64,000 bases of DNA, from assembly GCA_030849805.1 (NCBI GenBank), contig JASANZ010002191.1:1-64000 (forward strand), given 5' to 3'. Positions 1 to 8,045 of the stretch are shown piece by piece. Position 1 is the stretch's first letter, and the number at the start of each line of letters is the position of its first letter. The translations under genes were made by a program, and so were the position numbers. The notes below the pieces were generated by a model. That model saw only the letters and a list, made by a program, of their open reading frames with translations, had not been told where the DNA came from and did not search any database. This DNA is from Sergeia podlipaevii. Taxonomy: Eukaryota > Euglenozoa > Kinetoplastea > Trypanosomatida > Trypanosomatidae.

Positions 1-2
1 CG

Positions 3-548
3 GACTACCTTATCGACAATGCTGACACACTCAATCTCGGCAAGATTTTCCTTGGATGGAAGGCAAACACCAACAAAAGCCATGTGCGCAAGTCCGCCTC
101 TTCCGTGGCACCCAAGAAGACCCCTGCTGTTGCTTCGAAGAATCGCGCTGCGGTGAAGCCAGCCCCCAGGAGGAAGATGGTAGCCCTGAAGAAACGTGTC
201 CCCAAGAAAGCAGCACCACCAGCACCAAAGCAGGCGCTTGCCAAGAAGGCCGCACCCAAGCCTAAGTCAAAGGTGACCACCGCGAAGGTTGCCGGCAAGG
301 GCAGGTCCGCTGCGACTTCCAGCGCCATTATGCCCCTCGTGTGTCTCATGAATGGGGAGAACCTGCGCATCCCGGCTCTGCTCACCGACACGATTGCAAT
401 CCTTCAGGACCGCATTATCCTTTCTAGGGGAACCGGTCCGGAGATGCTCCTTGTGTACGATTGCAAGCCTCTCACGAACTTGAACGCGACACTTGCGGAT
501 GAGAAGATCAACAGCGCGTCCAAGTTGTTCTGCTTCCCCGCTCAGTAG
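3..548 (+). CDS. C-terminal part of a protein with H1-like linker and ubiquitin-like end (partial)
   Basis: The reading frame is open from the left window edge, so the N-terminus lies outside; the stop is TAG at 546-548. About 28 residues of ordinary sequence are followed by a roughly 70-residue Lys/Ala/Pro-rich linker, similar in composition to histone H1 tails. A compact C-terminal segment of about 70 residues follows, starting near MPLVCLMNG. It has the strand pattern of a ubiquitin-like fold, with an LVYDCKPL stretch and an ATLADEKI stretch resembling the later beta strands of ubiquitin-like domains. It ends in FCFPAQ and not in a processable Gly-Gly, so conjugation is unlikely. It is the only gene on the + strand and the last of its transcription unit. 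I do not recognise the full protein; the ubiquitin-like assignment is inferred from pattern only. Confidence 0.75.
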   Translation, partial: DYLIDNADTLNLGKIFLGWKANTNKSHVRKSASSVAPKKTPAVASKNRAAVKPAPRRKMVALKKRVPKKAAPPAPKQALAKKAAPKPKSKVTTAKVAGKGRSAATSSAIMPLVCLMNGENLRIPALLTDTIAILQDRIILSRGTGPEMLLVYDCKPLTNLNATLADEKINSASKLFCFPAQ

Positions 549-695
549 GGAGGAGGGGGGGCGGTGTGTCTGTGGTGCTGCGCGTGTGTGTGTGTGTGTT
601 TTGTACTACTGCAACAGAAATAGAAACCATCATTTCACTAACCTTTCTGCCTGGGCAATGCTTCTGCAGACCCCTGTATCTCTTCTGCTTCGTTC

Positions 696-775
696 TTTCC
701 TTCTCCGCCACCCTTCATTCTTCCTTCACCTTCTCACTTTCCCGCTTTTTTCTTTTCTCTTCTTTTGCTTATAGG
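696..775 (+). promoter_or_regulatory. Polypyrimidine tract plus AG: splice-acceptor-like site
   Basis: About 75 bases of nearly pure C/T end in GCTTATAG at 768-775, the canonical form of a spliced-leader acceptor on the + strand. It may only direct polyadenylation of the gene ending at 548, since the two processes are coupled in trypanosomatids. It also sits 46 bases upstream of an ATG (822) that opens a 104-codon frame. Confidence 0.5.
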
Positions 776-810
776 GGGCTCTTCTTCGGCGTAGCGCGCG
801 CGGGCGGGTC

Positions 811-866
811 GGCGCCGCCGCATGGATCGCCCCCCGCCATGCCCCACGCCCCAGCCGCGCGGCGCC
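811..866. repeat. Nested GC-rich inverted repeats
   Basis: GGCGCCGC at 811-818 is perfectly complementary to GCGGCGCC at 859-866. Inside it, CATGG at 821-825 pairs with CCATG at 837-841. The island (788-868) is almost pure G/C in an otherwise AT-rich spacer and could form a stable hairpin in RNA or DNA. Confidence 0.6.
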
Positions 867-1136
867 ACTGAAAAAAAAAAAAGAAAAGCAAGAAAAAAGA
901 CGGAAGCAAAAGCATCAGAAATGTTGCATGTAAAAAAGCAGACGGGATGGATCATAGCGCGCATCAGAGCAATGGCATATAATCGTAATGGCTATCATTA
1001 TTTTTATCTCAAGATCATCCGTAGAAGAAACAGGAGCAACAACAAAAAAAAAATGGCGCGACAAAGCACACACACACCACACATACCAAGTGGATTGAAG
1101 GCGCCGCTACTCCAGGAGCTTCTGCCGCAAAACTGA
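822..1136 (+). CDS. Possible small basic protein in the strand-switch region (doubtful)
   Basis: A 104-codon frame opens with a true ATG 46 bases after a canonical acceptor-like site. The product would be Pro-rich at the start and Lys/Arg-rich after that, with no recognised domain. Its last 30 bases overlap the 3' end of the phosphatase gene on the other strand. Much of the frame is A-rich spacer DNA, which yields Lys/Asn codons by chance, so this may well be noise. It is recorded because the acceptor, leader and ATG are correctly arranged. Confidence 0.15.
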   Translation: MDRPPPCPTPQPRGATEKKKRKARKKTEAKASEMLHVKKQTGWIIARIRAMAYNRNGYHYFYLKIIRRRNRSNNKKKMARQSTHTPHIPSGLKAPLLQELLPQN

Positions 1137-1874
1137 TATGTCGGCATCTGATAAACCCATCTTCTCCTTGAGGTAAGGCATCATGCCACCGTGCTTCTCC
1201 TTGACGTGTGCGAAGGCCACATCGAGAAACTTGCGGTTCACAGTCCAGAGCACCTCCATCGTGGCCGCGTCCATGCGCTGCAGGCCAAGATACTTGTGGG
1301 CATCCGCAGGGCGCTTAAAGTACAAGTTGGTGAGCATAAAGTCGTCAATGATGGTTTCCTCACAGACTCCGAGCGCGGAGAGAATGAGCGCGGTCATCCA
1401 CCCAGTGCGGTCCTTGCCGGCGGTGCAGTGAAATAGGATGGCGTTCTGCGCGCTCACGTCCTCGTCAATGATGAACCGCAGTACGGGTAAGAACTTCTCG
1501 TGCAGCTCGTCGATGCGGATAATGTACGTGCGGAGCATAACGTCCATCATCACCTCCGCCGTGAAAGGCTTGCCCGTTGCGCTGTGGTCCTTGCCAAGGT
1601 TCGGCCCGGTCGGCAGCCAGTGCCGTGTGATGCCCTCAAAATTGTAAGGCTTCGCTGACACCTCCTCCTCCTTTCGAAAGTCAAACGTGTTGTGGATGTG
1701 AAGCGAATCCTGGAGGAACACAGCAGCGTCTGCCGCGTCCACCTCGTTGAGGGCGTCGCTGCGATAGACAATGCCCCACTTGACGTGCTTCCCATCGATA
1801 CCAGTGTAGCCGCCGATGTCGCGTAGGTTCGAGGTGCCAGGCACTTTCACCAGTCGATCACGATCAGATGCCAT
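1107..1874 (-). CDS. Tyrosine-phosphatase-family protein (MptpB/LipA-like)
   Basis: A 255-residue protein of the Y_phosphatase3 type, which includes Mycobacterium MptpB and related kinetoplastid enzymes that act on phosphotyrosine and/or phosphoinositides. The family N-terminal motif NLRDIGGY lies at residues 16-23, and YRSDAL, typical of the family, at 37-42. The P-loop HCTAGKDRTG at 149-158 has the catalytic Cys150 and Arg156, so activity is expected. The frame extends 46 codons further upstream (to 2012), but that part is AT-rich and precedes a good splice acceptor at 1987, so the ATG at 1874 is chosen. No signal peptide or membrane segment remains with this start; a cytosolic location is inferred. 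It is the last gene of the - strand unit, next to the terminator region. Confidence 0.85.
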   Translation of the reverse strand: MASDRDRLVKVPGTSNLRDIGGYTGIDGKHVKWGIVYRSDALNEVDAADAAVFLQDSLHIHNTFDFRKEEEVSAKPYNFEGITRHWLPTGPNLGKDHSATGKPFTAEVMMDVMLRTYIIRIDELHEKFLPVLRFIIDEDVSAQNAILFHCTAGKDRTGWMTALILSALGVCEETIIDDFMLTNLYFKRPADAHKYLGLQRMDAATMEVLWTVNRKFLDVAFAHVKEKHGGMMPYLKEKMGLSDADISVLRQKLLE

Positions 1875-2386
1875 TATTGTTAATATTTTTTTTTCTTTTG
1901 ATTGATCTGTTGGCCTTAAAATAAATGTGAAGAGAAATCCAATTGTTATAGAAACACACAAAAAAAAGAATGCAAAAATGATGTACCTAGGGAAAGAAAG
2001 AATAGAAAGCAAATGGGCAAGAAAAAAAAAAAGAATATAAAAGCAATTCCAGAAGAGAAAACGTACTACATTCGAGAGAAAAAAATCAAAAGGTGCCTGT
2101 GATACACTACATGAGAGGGAGAGAGACGAAAAAGAGAGCTCGTGGAATCTCCGTAAGTAGGATGTAAAGATGTATCTGAATGCAATGACAAAACAACAAA
2201 AAGAAAAGCAATAAGCACAAACACCCAGGCACGGTGGCGCCGACGTAGCAGTAAAGAATGAACTCTACAAGAACCTCTCTCTTTCTCTCTATGAAGGAAC
2301 AAGCAAATATATATATATATATATATATGTATCAGAAACTTGATCCACTAAACTTCCTTCCACCCACCCCCCTCTCCTTCGCTGAT
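1875..2386. other. Spacer with TA repeat
   Basis: AT-rich spacer. It holds an uninterrupted TA dinucleotide run (2307-2328) about 60 bases downstream of the palmitoyltransferase stop, a pyrimidine-rich stretch on the + strand (2268-2292) and the acceptor for the phosphatase gene. No gene seen. Confidence 0.7.
1987..2005 (-). promoter_or_regulatory. Predicted spliced-leader acceptor for the phosphatase gene
   Basis: On the - strand a T/C-rich run ends in CTTTCCCTAG (AG at 1988-1987), giving a leader of 112 bases before the ATG at 1874. It lies downstream of the longer frame's first codon at 2012, which decides the start. Confidence 0.55.
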
Positions 2387-3985
2387 TTACACGTACTCGC
2401 CGCTACTCCTGATTTTGCTCTTCCCGAGTGGGCCAAAGTAGCGCTTCACTATATTGGCGCAGTACCCTTCGTTGTATGGCTCGTTGGGGCTCATAGCGCC
2501 GCTCCGCCGCAGCTGCTCCTTCTGGGTAGAGTTGATACAGCCAAAATACAAGTACATACCCGCGAGAGGAATGAGAAAGCAGCCACCCACCACTGTAGCG
2601 AACATGCACAGAATCGGAGCCCCAAGGTCCCAGTTAGACCCGCGGTGCCTCGCCCAGGAAGCGACACGGATCGCGCTACGCACAAAAATGTACACCGCGA
2701 GAACAGTCGTGATGATGAAGAAGCCGCCGAAGAAGCGGAAAGTCCTGCGGGCCACACACGCGCCAAGCACACCGCAATGATGGTCAAACTCCTCAACGCA
2801 CACATCGCAGAACTGACAGTGCGTGCTACGTGGCGGTCGTACAATCTGGCAGGTCGGGCACACCTTGCACTCCACCACGTACCCATTGATAACCACTTGT
2901 GTGGGCTGCGGGGGAGGGTCCGTCACGGGGCCAGGGGGCACAATACCAGGGTCAATGGTAACGCAGAGAAAAAGGCAGGTCAGTGAAAGAAACGCGAGAA
3001 CGCTCACGATAACGGGGCTGTACACCTCGCCGCGAGGAACCACCGAGATGCAGAAGATCAGCGTCGCCGCCACCACAAACGCGGCGATGATAAGCGTATG
3101 CCACCAGTCCTTCGTCACAACAAAGCAGCCGATGCGGGTGAAGTTGCCAAGTACCCGTTTTGGGGCCTGCCGAACAGGCGCAGCCCGCACATAGTAGTTG
3201 TTCGTCACCGTCTCATCCATCGGGATCACAGGCATCGCATAGCCGTTCTCATTAAAAATGCGAGGCTGATTTGTATTTTGCACCGTGACAGCAGCAGCAG
3301 CATCGGTGGGGTGACTGCGTGTGAGTGGAACCCAAAAGAGCACTTGCCGCTGCGCCATCGACGGTGGTGGTAGTGCCTCGGGGGATGCGGCGCTACTCAC
3401 CTCTTGATTCTCCGGGGTGGGATCGGTGCATGCTTCTTCAGGGCACCCTTGCTGTGGATGAAGAGCTGTACGGCTGTTGCTTTGAGAGGAGAATCTAGGA
3501 CTGCTACCGTACGGATCAGAGAAGACCTTGCCGTTGCTTGTGTTATCGCTGGCTGTTGCATTCCCAGGCTCATGAGGCACGCGACGTGGCACTAGTGGTG
3601 GTGGTGGCGGCGGTGAGGTGCTGGGACCACTGTTTTCATCCGTCACACATGCTGTCACCGCGGCTGTTTTCTCTATTGTCGTGTCCTGTTGCGCTTTACT
3701 TTGCACTTCTCCAGAGACGTCCTTATTTCTACTAACGTGGCGGTCGTGGTGGTGGTGTCGATGATTTCGGTGGTGCTGTGTTTCGGGAGCTTCATTCTTT
3801 TCATGGCGCGTGCGACTTCTAGATTTGCCCTTGTTTACTTTAGCTTCCGCTGGCACTACTCGCGGGCTTGCTGACGCTGGTGGTCGTGCCTCTTGAGGCG
3901 TTGGCGCATCGTACATGGCGGCCACATCGCCTGATGGGGTCGTCAGGTCAGTAAAACGCAGCCCATCTATGTGGGAGGTAAACAT
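2387..3985 (-). CDS. DHHC palmitoyltransferase
   Basis: A 532-residue protein S-acyltransferase that attaches palmitate to cysteines of membrane-associated proteins. The N-terminal 285 residues are low in complexity (Pro, Ser, His and charged runs) and probably cytosolic. Four membrane segments follow, at about 293-315, 322-345, 412-436 and 450-475. The cysteine-rich domain lies between TM2 and TM3, with paired CxxC motifs, HC and the catalytic DHHC at residues 401-404, all intact. After TM4 the usual TTxE box is weak (STQKE), while an NPY-like element survives as EPYNEGY followed by KRYFG. The topology and motif order are those of the family, so the call is firm. Substrate and compartment (Golgi, flagellar or plasma membrane) cannot be told. 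The ATG at 3985 is preceded by a 362-base leader starting at the acceptor at 4348. Confidence 0.95.
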   Translation of the reverse strand: MFTSHIDGLRFTDLTTPSGDVAAMYDAPTPQEARPPASASPRVVPAEAKVNKGKSRSRTRHEKNEAPETQHHRNHRHHHHDRHVSRNKDVSGEVQSKAQQDTTIEKTAAVTACVTDENSGPSTSPPPPPPLVPRRVPHEPGNATASDNTSNGKVFSDPYGSSPRFSSQSNSRTALHPQQGCPEEACTDPTPENQEVSSAASPEALPPPSMAQRQVLFWVPLTRSHPTDAAAAVTVQNTNQPRIFNENGYAMPVIPMDETVTNNYYVRAAPVRQAPKRVLGNFTRIGCFVVTKDWWHTLIIAAFVVAATLIFCISVVPRGEVYSPVIVSVLAFLSLTCLFLCVTIDPGIVPPGPVTDPPPQPTQVVINGYVVECKVCPTCQIVRPPRSTHCQFCDVCVEEFDHHCGVLGACVARRTFRFFGGFFIITTVLAVYIFVRSAIRVASWARHRGSNWDLGAPILCMFATVVGGCFLIPLAGMYLYFGCINSTQKEQLRRSGAMSPNEPYNEGYCANIVKRYFGPLGKSKIRSSGEYV

Positions 3986-4490
3986 GAATCCAAATACAAA
4001 TCCCTACACAGAGTGGTGGTGGATAGGCCTATGTGTAGAAAGATGAGCTTTTGCACAACCTTCACTGATGAAAGAAAAGTATAATAAAGATTAAAAATAT
4101 ATATATGGAGAAGACAACAATAGGCAACTAGTTTGTAACGTAGTGTGCGGCGCAACCGCGCTCCATCTACAACAATACACAGGAAAAAGCAGTTTTCCTT
4201 TTTCTTTAAGAGAGAGGATACGCTTGAAAGCAACAGATATAGCTTTGGGTAAGTACTTATCGTTTACCTGCACACAATTCGTTTCTTAGGTAGACATTCA
4301 CGTGAACACCAAAGAAACAAAGACCTTTTGAGTGCTGTACACTCAAACTACATATTTACGAGAGAGAGAGAGAGAGAGAGAGCTCCCTGTCGTCTTCAAT
4401 ATGATACAACTATAAAGCGTACATGTAATTGTTGCGCGCAGCCATCATCATTCTTCTTTTGAGAGGGTTCTCGCACCGTAGGGCCCGCTT
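3986..4490. other. Spacer with GA repeat and acceptor
   Basis: AT-rich, with a GA/CT dinucleotide run (4361-4382) that forms the pyrimidine tract of the next acceptor. Nothing coding is seen; the short frames here are low in complexity. Confidence 0.7.
4348..4382 (-). promoter_or_regulatory. Predicted spliced-leader acceptor for the palmitoyltransferase gene
   Basis: A CT dinucleotide tract on the - strand (4382-4361) is followed 12 bases on by the first AG (4349-4348). The site lies about 140 bases downstream of the stop of the preceding gene, the usual spacing for coupled polyadenylation and trans-splicing. Confidence 0.6.
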
Positions 4491-5033
4491 CTACTTCTTG
4501 CGCGCGCCACCCTTCTGGTTGGCAATCCTCTCCTGCTCGAGCTCCTCCTCAAGGGTATCCACATCAAAGCCAAGCCCACGCATCTCCTCTAGATACCGCT
4601 GCGTTGGGTCCTCAAACTCCTCGTTTTCAGGAGACTTGCCGCCACTTTCCCCTGCTCCACTGCTCCCGGCTGCCTCCAGCGCCAGTTGCTTCCGTTTCTT
4701 TGACATGACGAGAGAAAACGCCAACAGTCCTACAGCGCACACAAGCATCGCACGTGCCCCCCGCAGTGCAATCTCCTTCAAGATCTTTGTGTTCTCCTCA
4801 AACACCTCCTCACCCATTTCTGAGGCGATGCGCATCTGCTCTGCAGTCTCAGGATCAACATTCTGGTGTTCCGAGAAGAGCGGCTTAACAGCACCGCCAT
4901 CAATGGTTGACGACGACCGTGGCGTAGCACTCTGGGGTGGCGGTGGCGCCTGTGAGCCTGACGACGCACACCTAGCATGCGCCACTGCGGCTACGGTGGC
5001 GCGTCGGAAAACATACTGAAAAGAGCGACGCAT
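4491..5033 (-). CDS. Small mitochondrial-type single-pass membrane protein
   Basis: A 180-residue protein of unknown function. The first 25 residues are rich in Arg, Ala and hydrophobics without acidic residues (MRRSFQYVFRR and on), like a mitochondrial targeting peptide, and are followed by a Pro/Ser-rich stretch. A single hydrophobic segment at about 89-108 is followed by Lys/Arg, and a charged C-terminal part (about 135-180) probably forms a helix. The frame extends 34 codons upstream in AT-rich sequence; the ATG at 5033 is chosen because it begins the presequence-like segment and follows an acceptor at 5084. Location in the inner or outer mitochondrial membrane is inferred. No family was recognised. 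Confidence 0.75.
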   Translation of the reverse strand: MRRSFQYVFRRATVAAVAHARCASSGSQAPPPPQSATPRSSSTIDGGAVKPLFSEHQNVDPETAEQMRIASEMGEEVFEENTKILKEIALRGARAMLVCAVGLLAFSLVMSKKRKQLALEAAGSSGAGESGGKSPENEEFEDPTQRYLEEMRGLGFDVDTLEEELEQERIANQKGGARKK

Positions 5034-5083
5034 TCCGATTTCTCCACTTGTCCTAACACTAATTCTTGTTTCGTTAAGTATGT

Positions 5084-5100
5084 CTTTAAAAAAAAAAAAC
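5084..5100 (-). promoter_or_regulatory. Predicted spliced-leader acceptor for the mitochondrial-type gene
   Basis: A T12-13 tract on the - strand (5100-5088) is followed by AAAG, with AG at 5085-5084, leaving a 50-base leader to the ATG at 5033. Confidence 0.4.
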
Positions 5101-6096
5101 GGATTTAATATATTAATGATTATTAGTATGTACACCTCGACTCAACTTGCAAGGCAGCCAGTAAAGTTCTGATTCAATGAAGAAAGTAGATAAGCAACGG
5201 TACTATCACGAAGAAAAAAAAACGCCTTGAATGTATCCTATTTTTTTTTCCCCCGTTTGGATGCTAAAAGGTGCGCGAGAATCCACGAAAAACACCACAA
5301 TGAAACAAAGTAGCCAACGGAGAGAAGGGAGCAAAAAAAAAAGTATTCACATAGAAATTTTTAAAAGTAGAGACATGATGATACGCAACAATAACAAAGC
5401 ATTTGTGGAAGGACTCAATTAATGAATTAATCTTCCTCTCCAATGCCAGATAGTAAAAAAAAAAAGTGATGTCAAATGCATCAAACGCAAAAGAAAAGAT
5501 ATGCGCACAGGAAATATATATGTCTTTGACGTGTACGGATTGACTCTAAATGCACTCACTTTGTTTGGCCTGATTACCTATTTTCTTCACGCACTACTTT
5601 CAGTGTGATCTCTCACTCCATACCATCTAAAAACTAGTATATTTTTTCAAGATTGATGGAAGTGTGTGAAGAAGATACATTTTTTTTATATATAAAAAGG
5701 AACAGAAAAAAAGCACAGCACCTAACAATAAATACGCACAAAGTGAGGGGGAGGTGGCGAGGCCCCAACTGCCAAAGTCGATATATTCCATTTTCGCCCC
5801 CTTTCTCTCCCCAAAAACATCACTCTATTTCCTTCAGTGATAGGCACTAAGTAACGTGGCACACAGCAACCGCAAAGCGGGCAAGTAGCGTACATTATTT
5901 CTCATAAGCACATCATATCCCCTCAGGACGGTCACCGGTTGTTTTAGCTTTCGCCATTTCCCGTTCTTCCTCAGAAACGCTATAAAGCAGGGGGAAGCAA
6001 CCGATGAGATGGAAGCGGCCTTTCGCACCCACAAAGACCCGCACCAACACAACATATGTATCTCCTTGTGTAACTATTTTTGCTTGTATATAAAAG

Positions 6097-6140
6097 CTTC
6101 TCCACCCTCTCTCTCTTCTTCCTATTCCTTTTTCTTTTAG
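6097..6140 (+). promoter_or_regulatory. Antisense splice-acceptor-like site
   Basis: About 40 pyrimidines end in CTTTTAG (AG at 6139-6140) on the + strand, opposite to the transcription unit. An ATG follows after one base (6142) and opens a 32-codon frame that ends at 6240. No known function. Confidence 0.35.
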
Positions 6141-6537
6141 TATGCACCCCCACACGGACCTGCAGAATACCCTCTCAATGCATACACGCTTGGTCGCAAC
6201 CCTCACTAACACTAAAAAATATCACGCCAATTTTTTTTAAAGCAAACAGAAGCCATTACCAGCAGATTAAACATCAAAGAAGAAAGGGAAGCTTTGGAAA
6301 GGGGAAGAGAGAGAGGGAAGGAGGGAGAGGGAGGGGGAAGAAATGTAATACAACGACAAAAAACAAAAACAACGAATTTTTATAATATAGATGCAGGCGC
6401 TGATAACGGCGACAACAACCAAACAGAAGGGGGAGGGAGACGATAGTGGGAAAGCGAGCTTTGTGCAGATCTACAGCTTCAGCGCCTTTTCTCTCTCTAC
6501 CCTCCTCTCTCTCTCTCACGGCTTGAAGAACAGATAT

Positions 6538-7371
6538 TTACCAGTCATCAGAGGCCTTCACATCGTTCAATCGGTGTGCGCTGATTGGGCGGCGGCGGGA
6601 ATTGCTGCTCACACTGCGGCGACCTGACTGAGCACCGCTAGTGAGTGAGGTAAGCGACGGTCGCCGTGGGTGAGCACCACCACCATTCGCCACTCGCCGA
6701 TTCGGACTGCATCGCGGAGAAACAGTGCGCACTCTTGGAGTACCATGGTTTGGTGAGGCAGCGGTTCGCCCATTGTGGATAACAGACGCGCCACTTTCAC
6801 TGTTGACGATGAGAGAGCCGTCGGAAGCCATCTTTCCACGTGAGGTGGACGCTGTGCATGAGGTAGGGATACAGCTAGGACTGCTCGCGCGACTCAGCTT
6901 GTGGAGCGAGGGAACACGCTTCAGCGAAAGTGTTGCTGGAGAAGGGGCACTGGAAATGAGCGGAGAAGGGCGGCGAGCAAAATTTCGAGAGGCACCATTT
7001 GCTCTCTGCGCCGAGGACTGCGGATCAGTGTGAAACGCGCTTAGGCTTCCGTCATCGCGGTCTAGCATTGAACGCACAGGGCTGTCCGGAATGGCGCCGC
7101 TGCGCGTTGGCGTTGGTGCGCGACGTGGGGTAGCCAGTCGCCGCTGTAGTTGCTGCAGATCTGCGAGAATGTCAATCTTCTTGCCAAGAATAGTGACGAC
7201 GGCTTGAAGGTTTCGGCAGTCAGCCTCGCGGTCGGCGAGCTCCTGAGTGACGCTATTGAGGCGCTCCTCAAAGGTCTCACGCTGACGGCGCAGCTCAGCC
7301 TCAAAGATTATTCTTTGTCTGAGCAGCTCAGCGCGGAACCCGTCCAGTTCATCACCATCGGCAGAAGACAT
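6538..7371 (-). CDS. Coiled-coil protein with basic Ser/Pro-rich tail
   Basis: A 277-residue protein of unknown function. Residues 8-80 form a heptad-rich helix (EAELRRQRETFEERL and on) ending in LADLQQLQRRL, a likely coiled coil that could dimerise. The rest is rich in Ser, Arg and Pro with many SP/TP dipeptides, hence likely disordered and a good kinase target. No membrane segment or catalytic motif is seen. The first true ATG is at 7371; one codon further upstream is a TTG. A strong acceptor at 7436 gives a 64-base leader. Composition would fit a cytoskeletal or basal-body protein, but that is speculation. Confidence 0.75.
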   Translation of the reverse strand: MSSADGDELDGFRAELLRQRIIFEAELRRQRETFEERLNSVTQELADREADCRNLQAVVTILGKKIDILADLQQLQRRLATPRRAPTPTRSGAIPDSPVRSMLDRDDGSLSAFHTDPQSSAQRANGASRNFARRPSPLISSAPSPATLSLKRVPSLHKLSRASSPSCIPTSCTASTSRGKMASDGSLIVNSESGASVIHNGRTAASPNHGTPRVRTVSPRCSPNRRVANGGGAHPRRPSLTSLTSGAQSGRRSVSSNSRRRPISAHRLNDVKASDDW

Positions 7372-8045
7372 CAATCACGCACGTTAATGTGAGAATATCC
7401 CAAAAAATGTTTATATATGTATAAGCAAAGAACGCCTAGGTGAAAAAGAGAAGAGTATTAGAGATAACTCAATGTATATAGAAATACAGGAATGTGTGTA
7501 TATAAGCACTCTCCGGCCAAAAACAGAAAGCACAGTATATATGTTTGCTGTTTTGTTTTTTGTATTTTTGTATATTTTGCTTGGTGAACAGAGAAGTTGC
7601 TTCTATCGATACGCAAGTGTTGCAAGAGGAACTAGAGCAAAAAAAAAAAAAGAATATATAGTAACTATTACGACCGAAGGGCTTTTTGCAGAAGAAGGAA
7701 AGATTGAGAACAAAGACAAAAATGGAACAAAAGGAAATAGCAACACAAAAAAAAATATAAGAAAAAGAAGAAATAATAATAATGATAAATAAAATAAAGA
7801 AGCCTTGATCTCTTGTGTTGAGCCACACCCCCAGGGAAGCACATATCCAAAACGATTTCACATTAAAAACTATTTTCTCCTTCATCATAATTACTATGGT
7901 TACAATTGCCCCTTCGTGTTTGTGACGCTAGCAACGACAAAAACAACAAAAAAAAAACTCATTTTTTGTGACCACCATCGTCGTGCATATTAAAAAAAAA
8001 AAAAAAATTGACAGCTATATGAACCGTTTTCCAACTTTACTCGGC
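7372..8045. other. Spacer, A-rich
   Basis: Holds the acceptor for the coiled-coil gene and long A tracts (7637-7650, 7990-8007). No gene seen. Confidence 0.65.
7436..7462 (-). promoter_or_regulatory. Predicted spliced-leader acceptor for the coiled-coil gene
   Basis: On the - strand, CTCTTCTCTTTTTCACCTAG is a textbook pyrimidine tract plus AG, with AG at 7437-7436. Confidence 0.7.

Larger units (their letters stand above)
549..1106. other. Convergent strand-switch region
   Basis: The + strand gene ends at 548 and the - strand gene ends at 1107, so two polycistronic units converge here. In kinetoplastids such regions are RNA polymerase II termination sites, often marked by base J and H3 variants; that is family knowledge and cannot be seen in the sequence. 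Visible contents are a TG-rich stretch (580-600), a long + strand pyrimidine tract (about 696-772) ending in ATAG, a GC-rich island (788-868) and A-rich DNA to 1060. No tRNA-like sequence was recognised. Confidence 0.8.
5034..6537. other. Long spacer with one GC-richer block
   Basis: Mostly A/T-rich and homopolymeric. The stretch 5845-6060 is distinctly less biased than its surroundings and carries open frames on the - strand, for example a 73-codon ATG frame (5834-6055), but none resembles a known protein. A strong acceptor-like site occurs on the + strand at 6097-6140. The T/C run at 6474-6525, just after the stop of the next gene, is a polypurine tract in its transcript. Confidence 0.6.

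Noticed and set aside
1875..2012. N-terminal extension of the phosphatase with a hydrophobic, membrane-like segment
   Set aside because: It is a translation of T-rich leader DNA, its first codon lies upstream of a good acceptor at 1987, and the family start NLRDIGGY follows the later ATG closely.
5913..6212. 99-codon frame on the - strand with a plausible-looking C-terminus
   Set aside because: No ATG until near its end (it starts with GTG), no known family, and it lies opposite a strong + strand pyrimidine tract.
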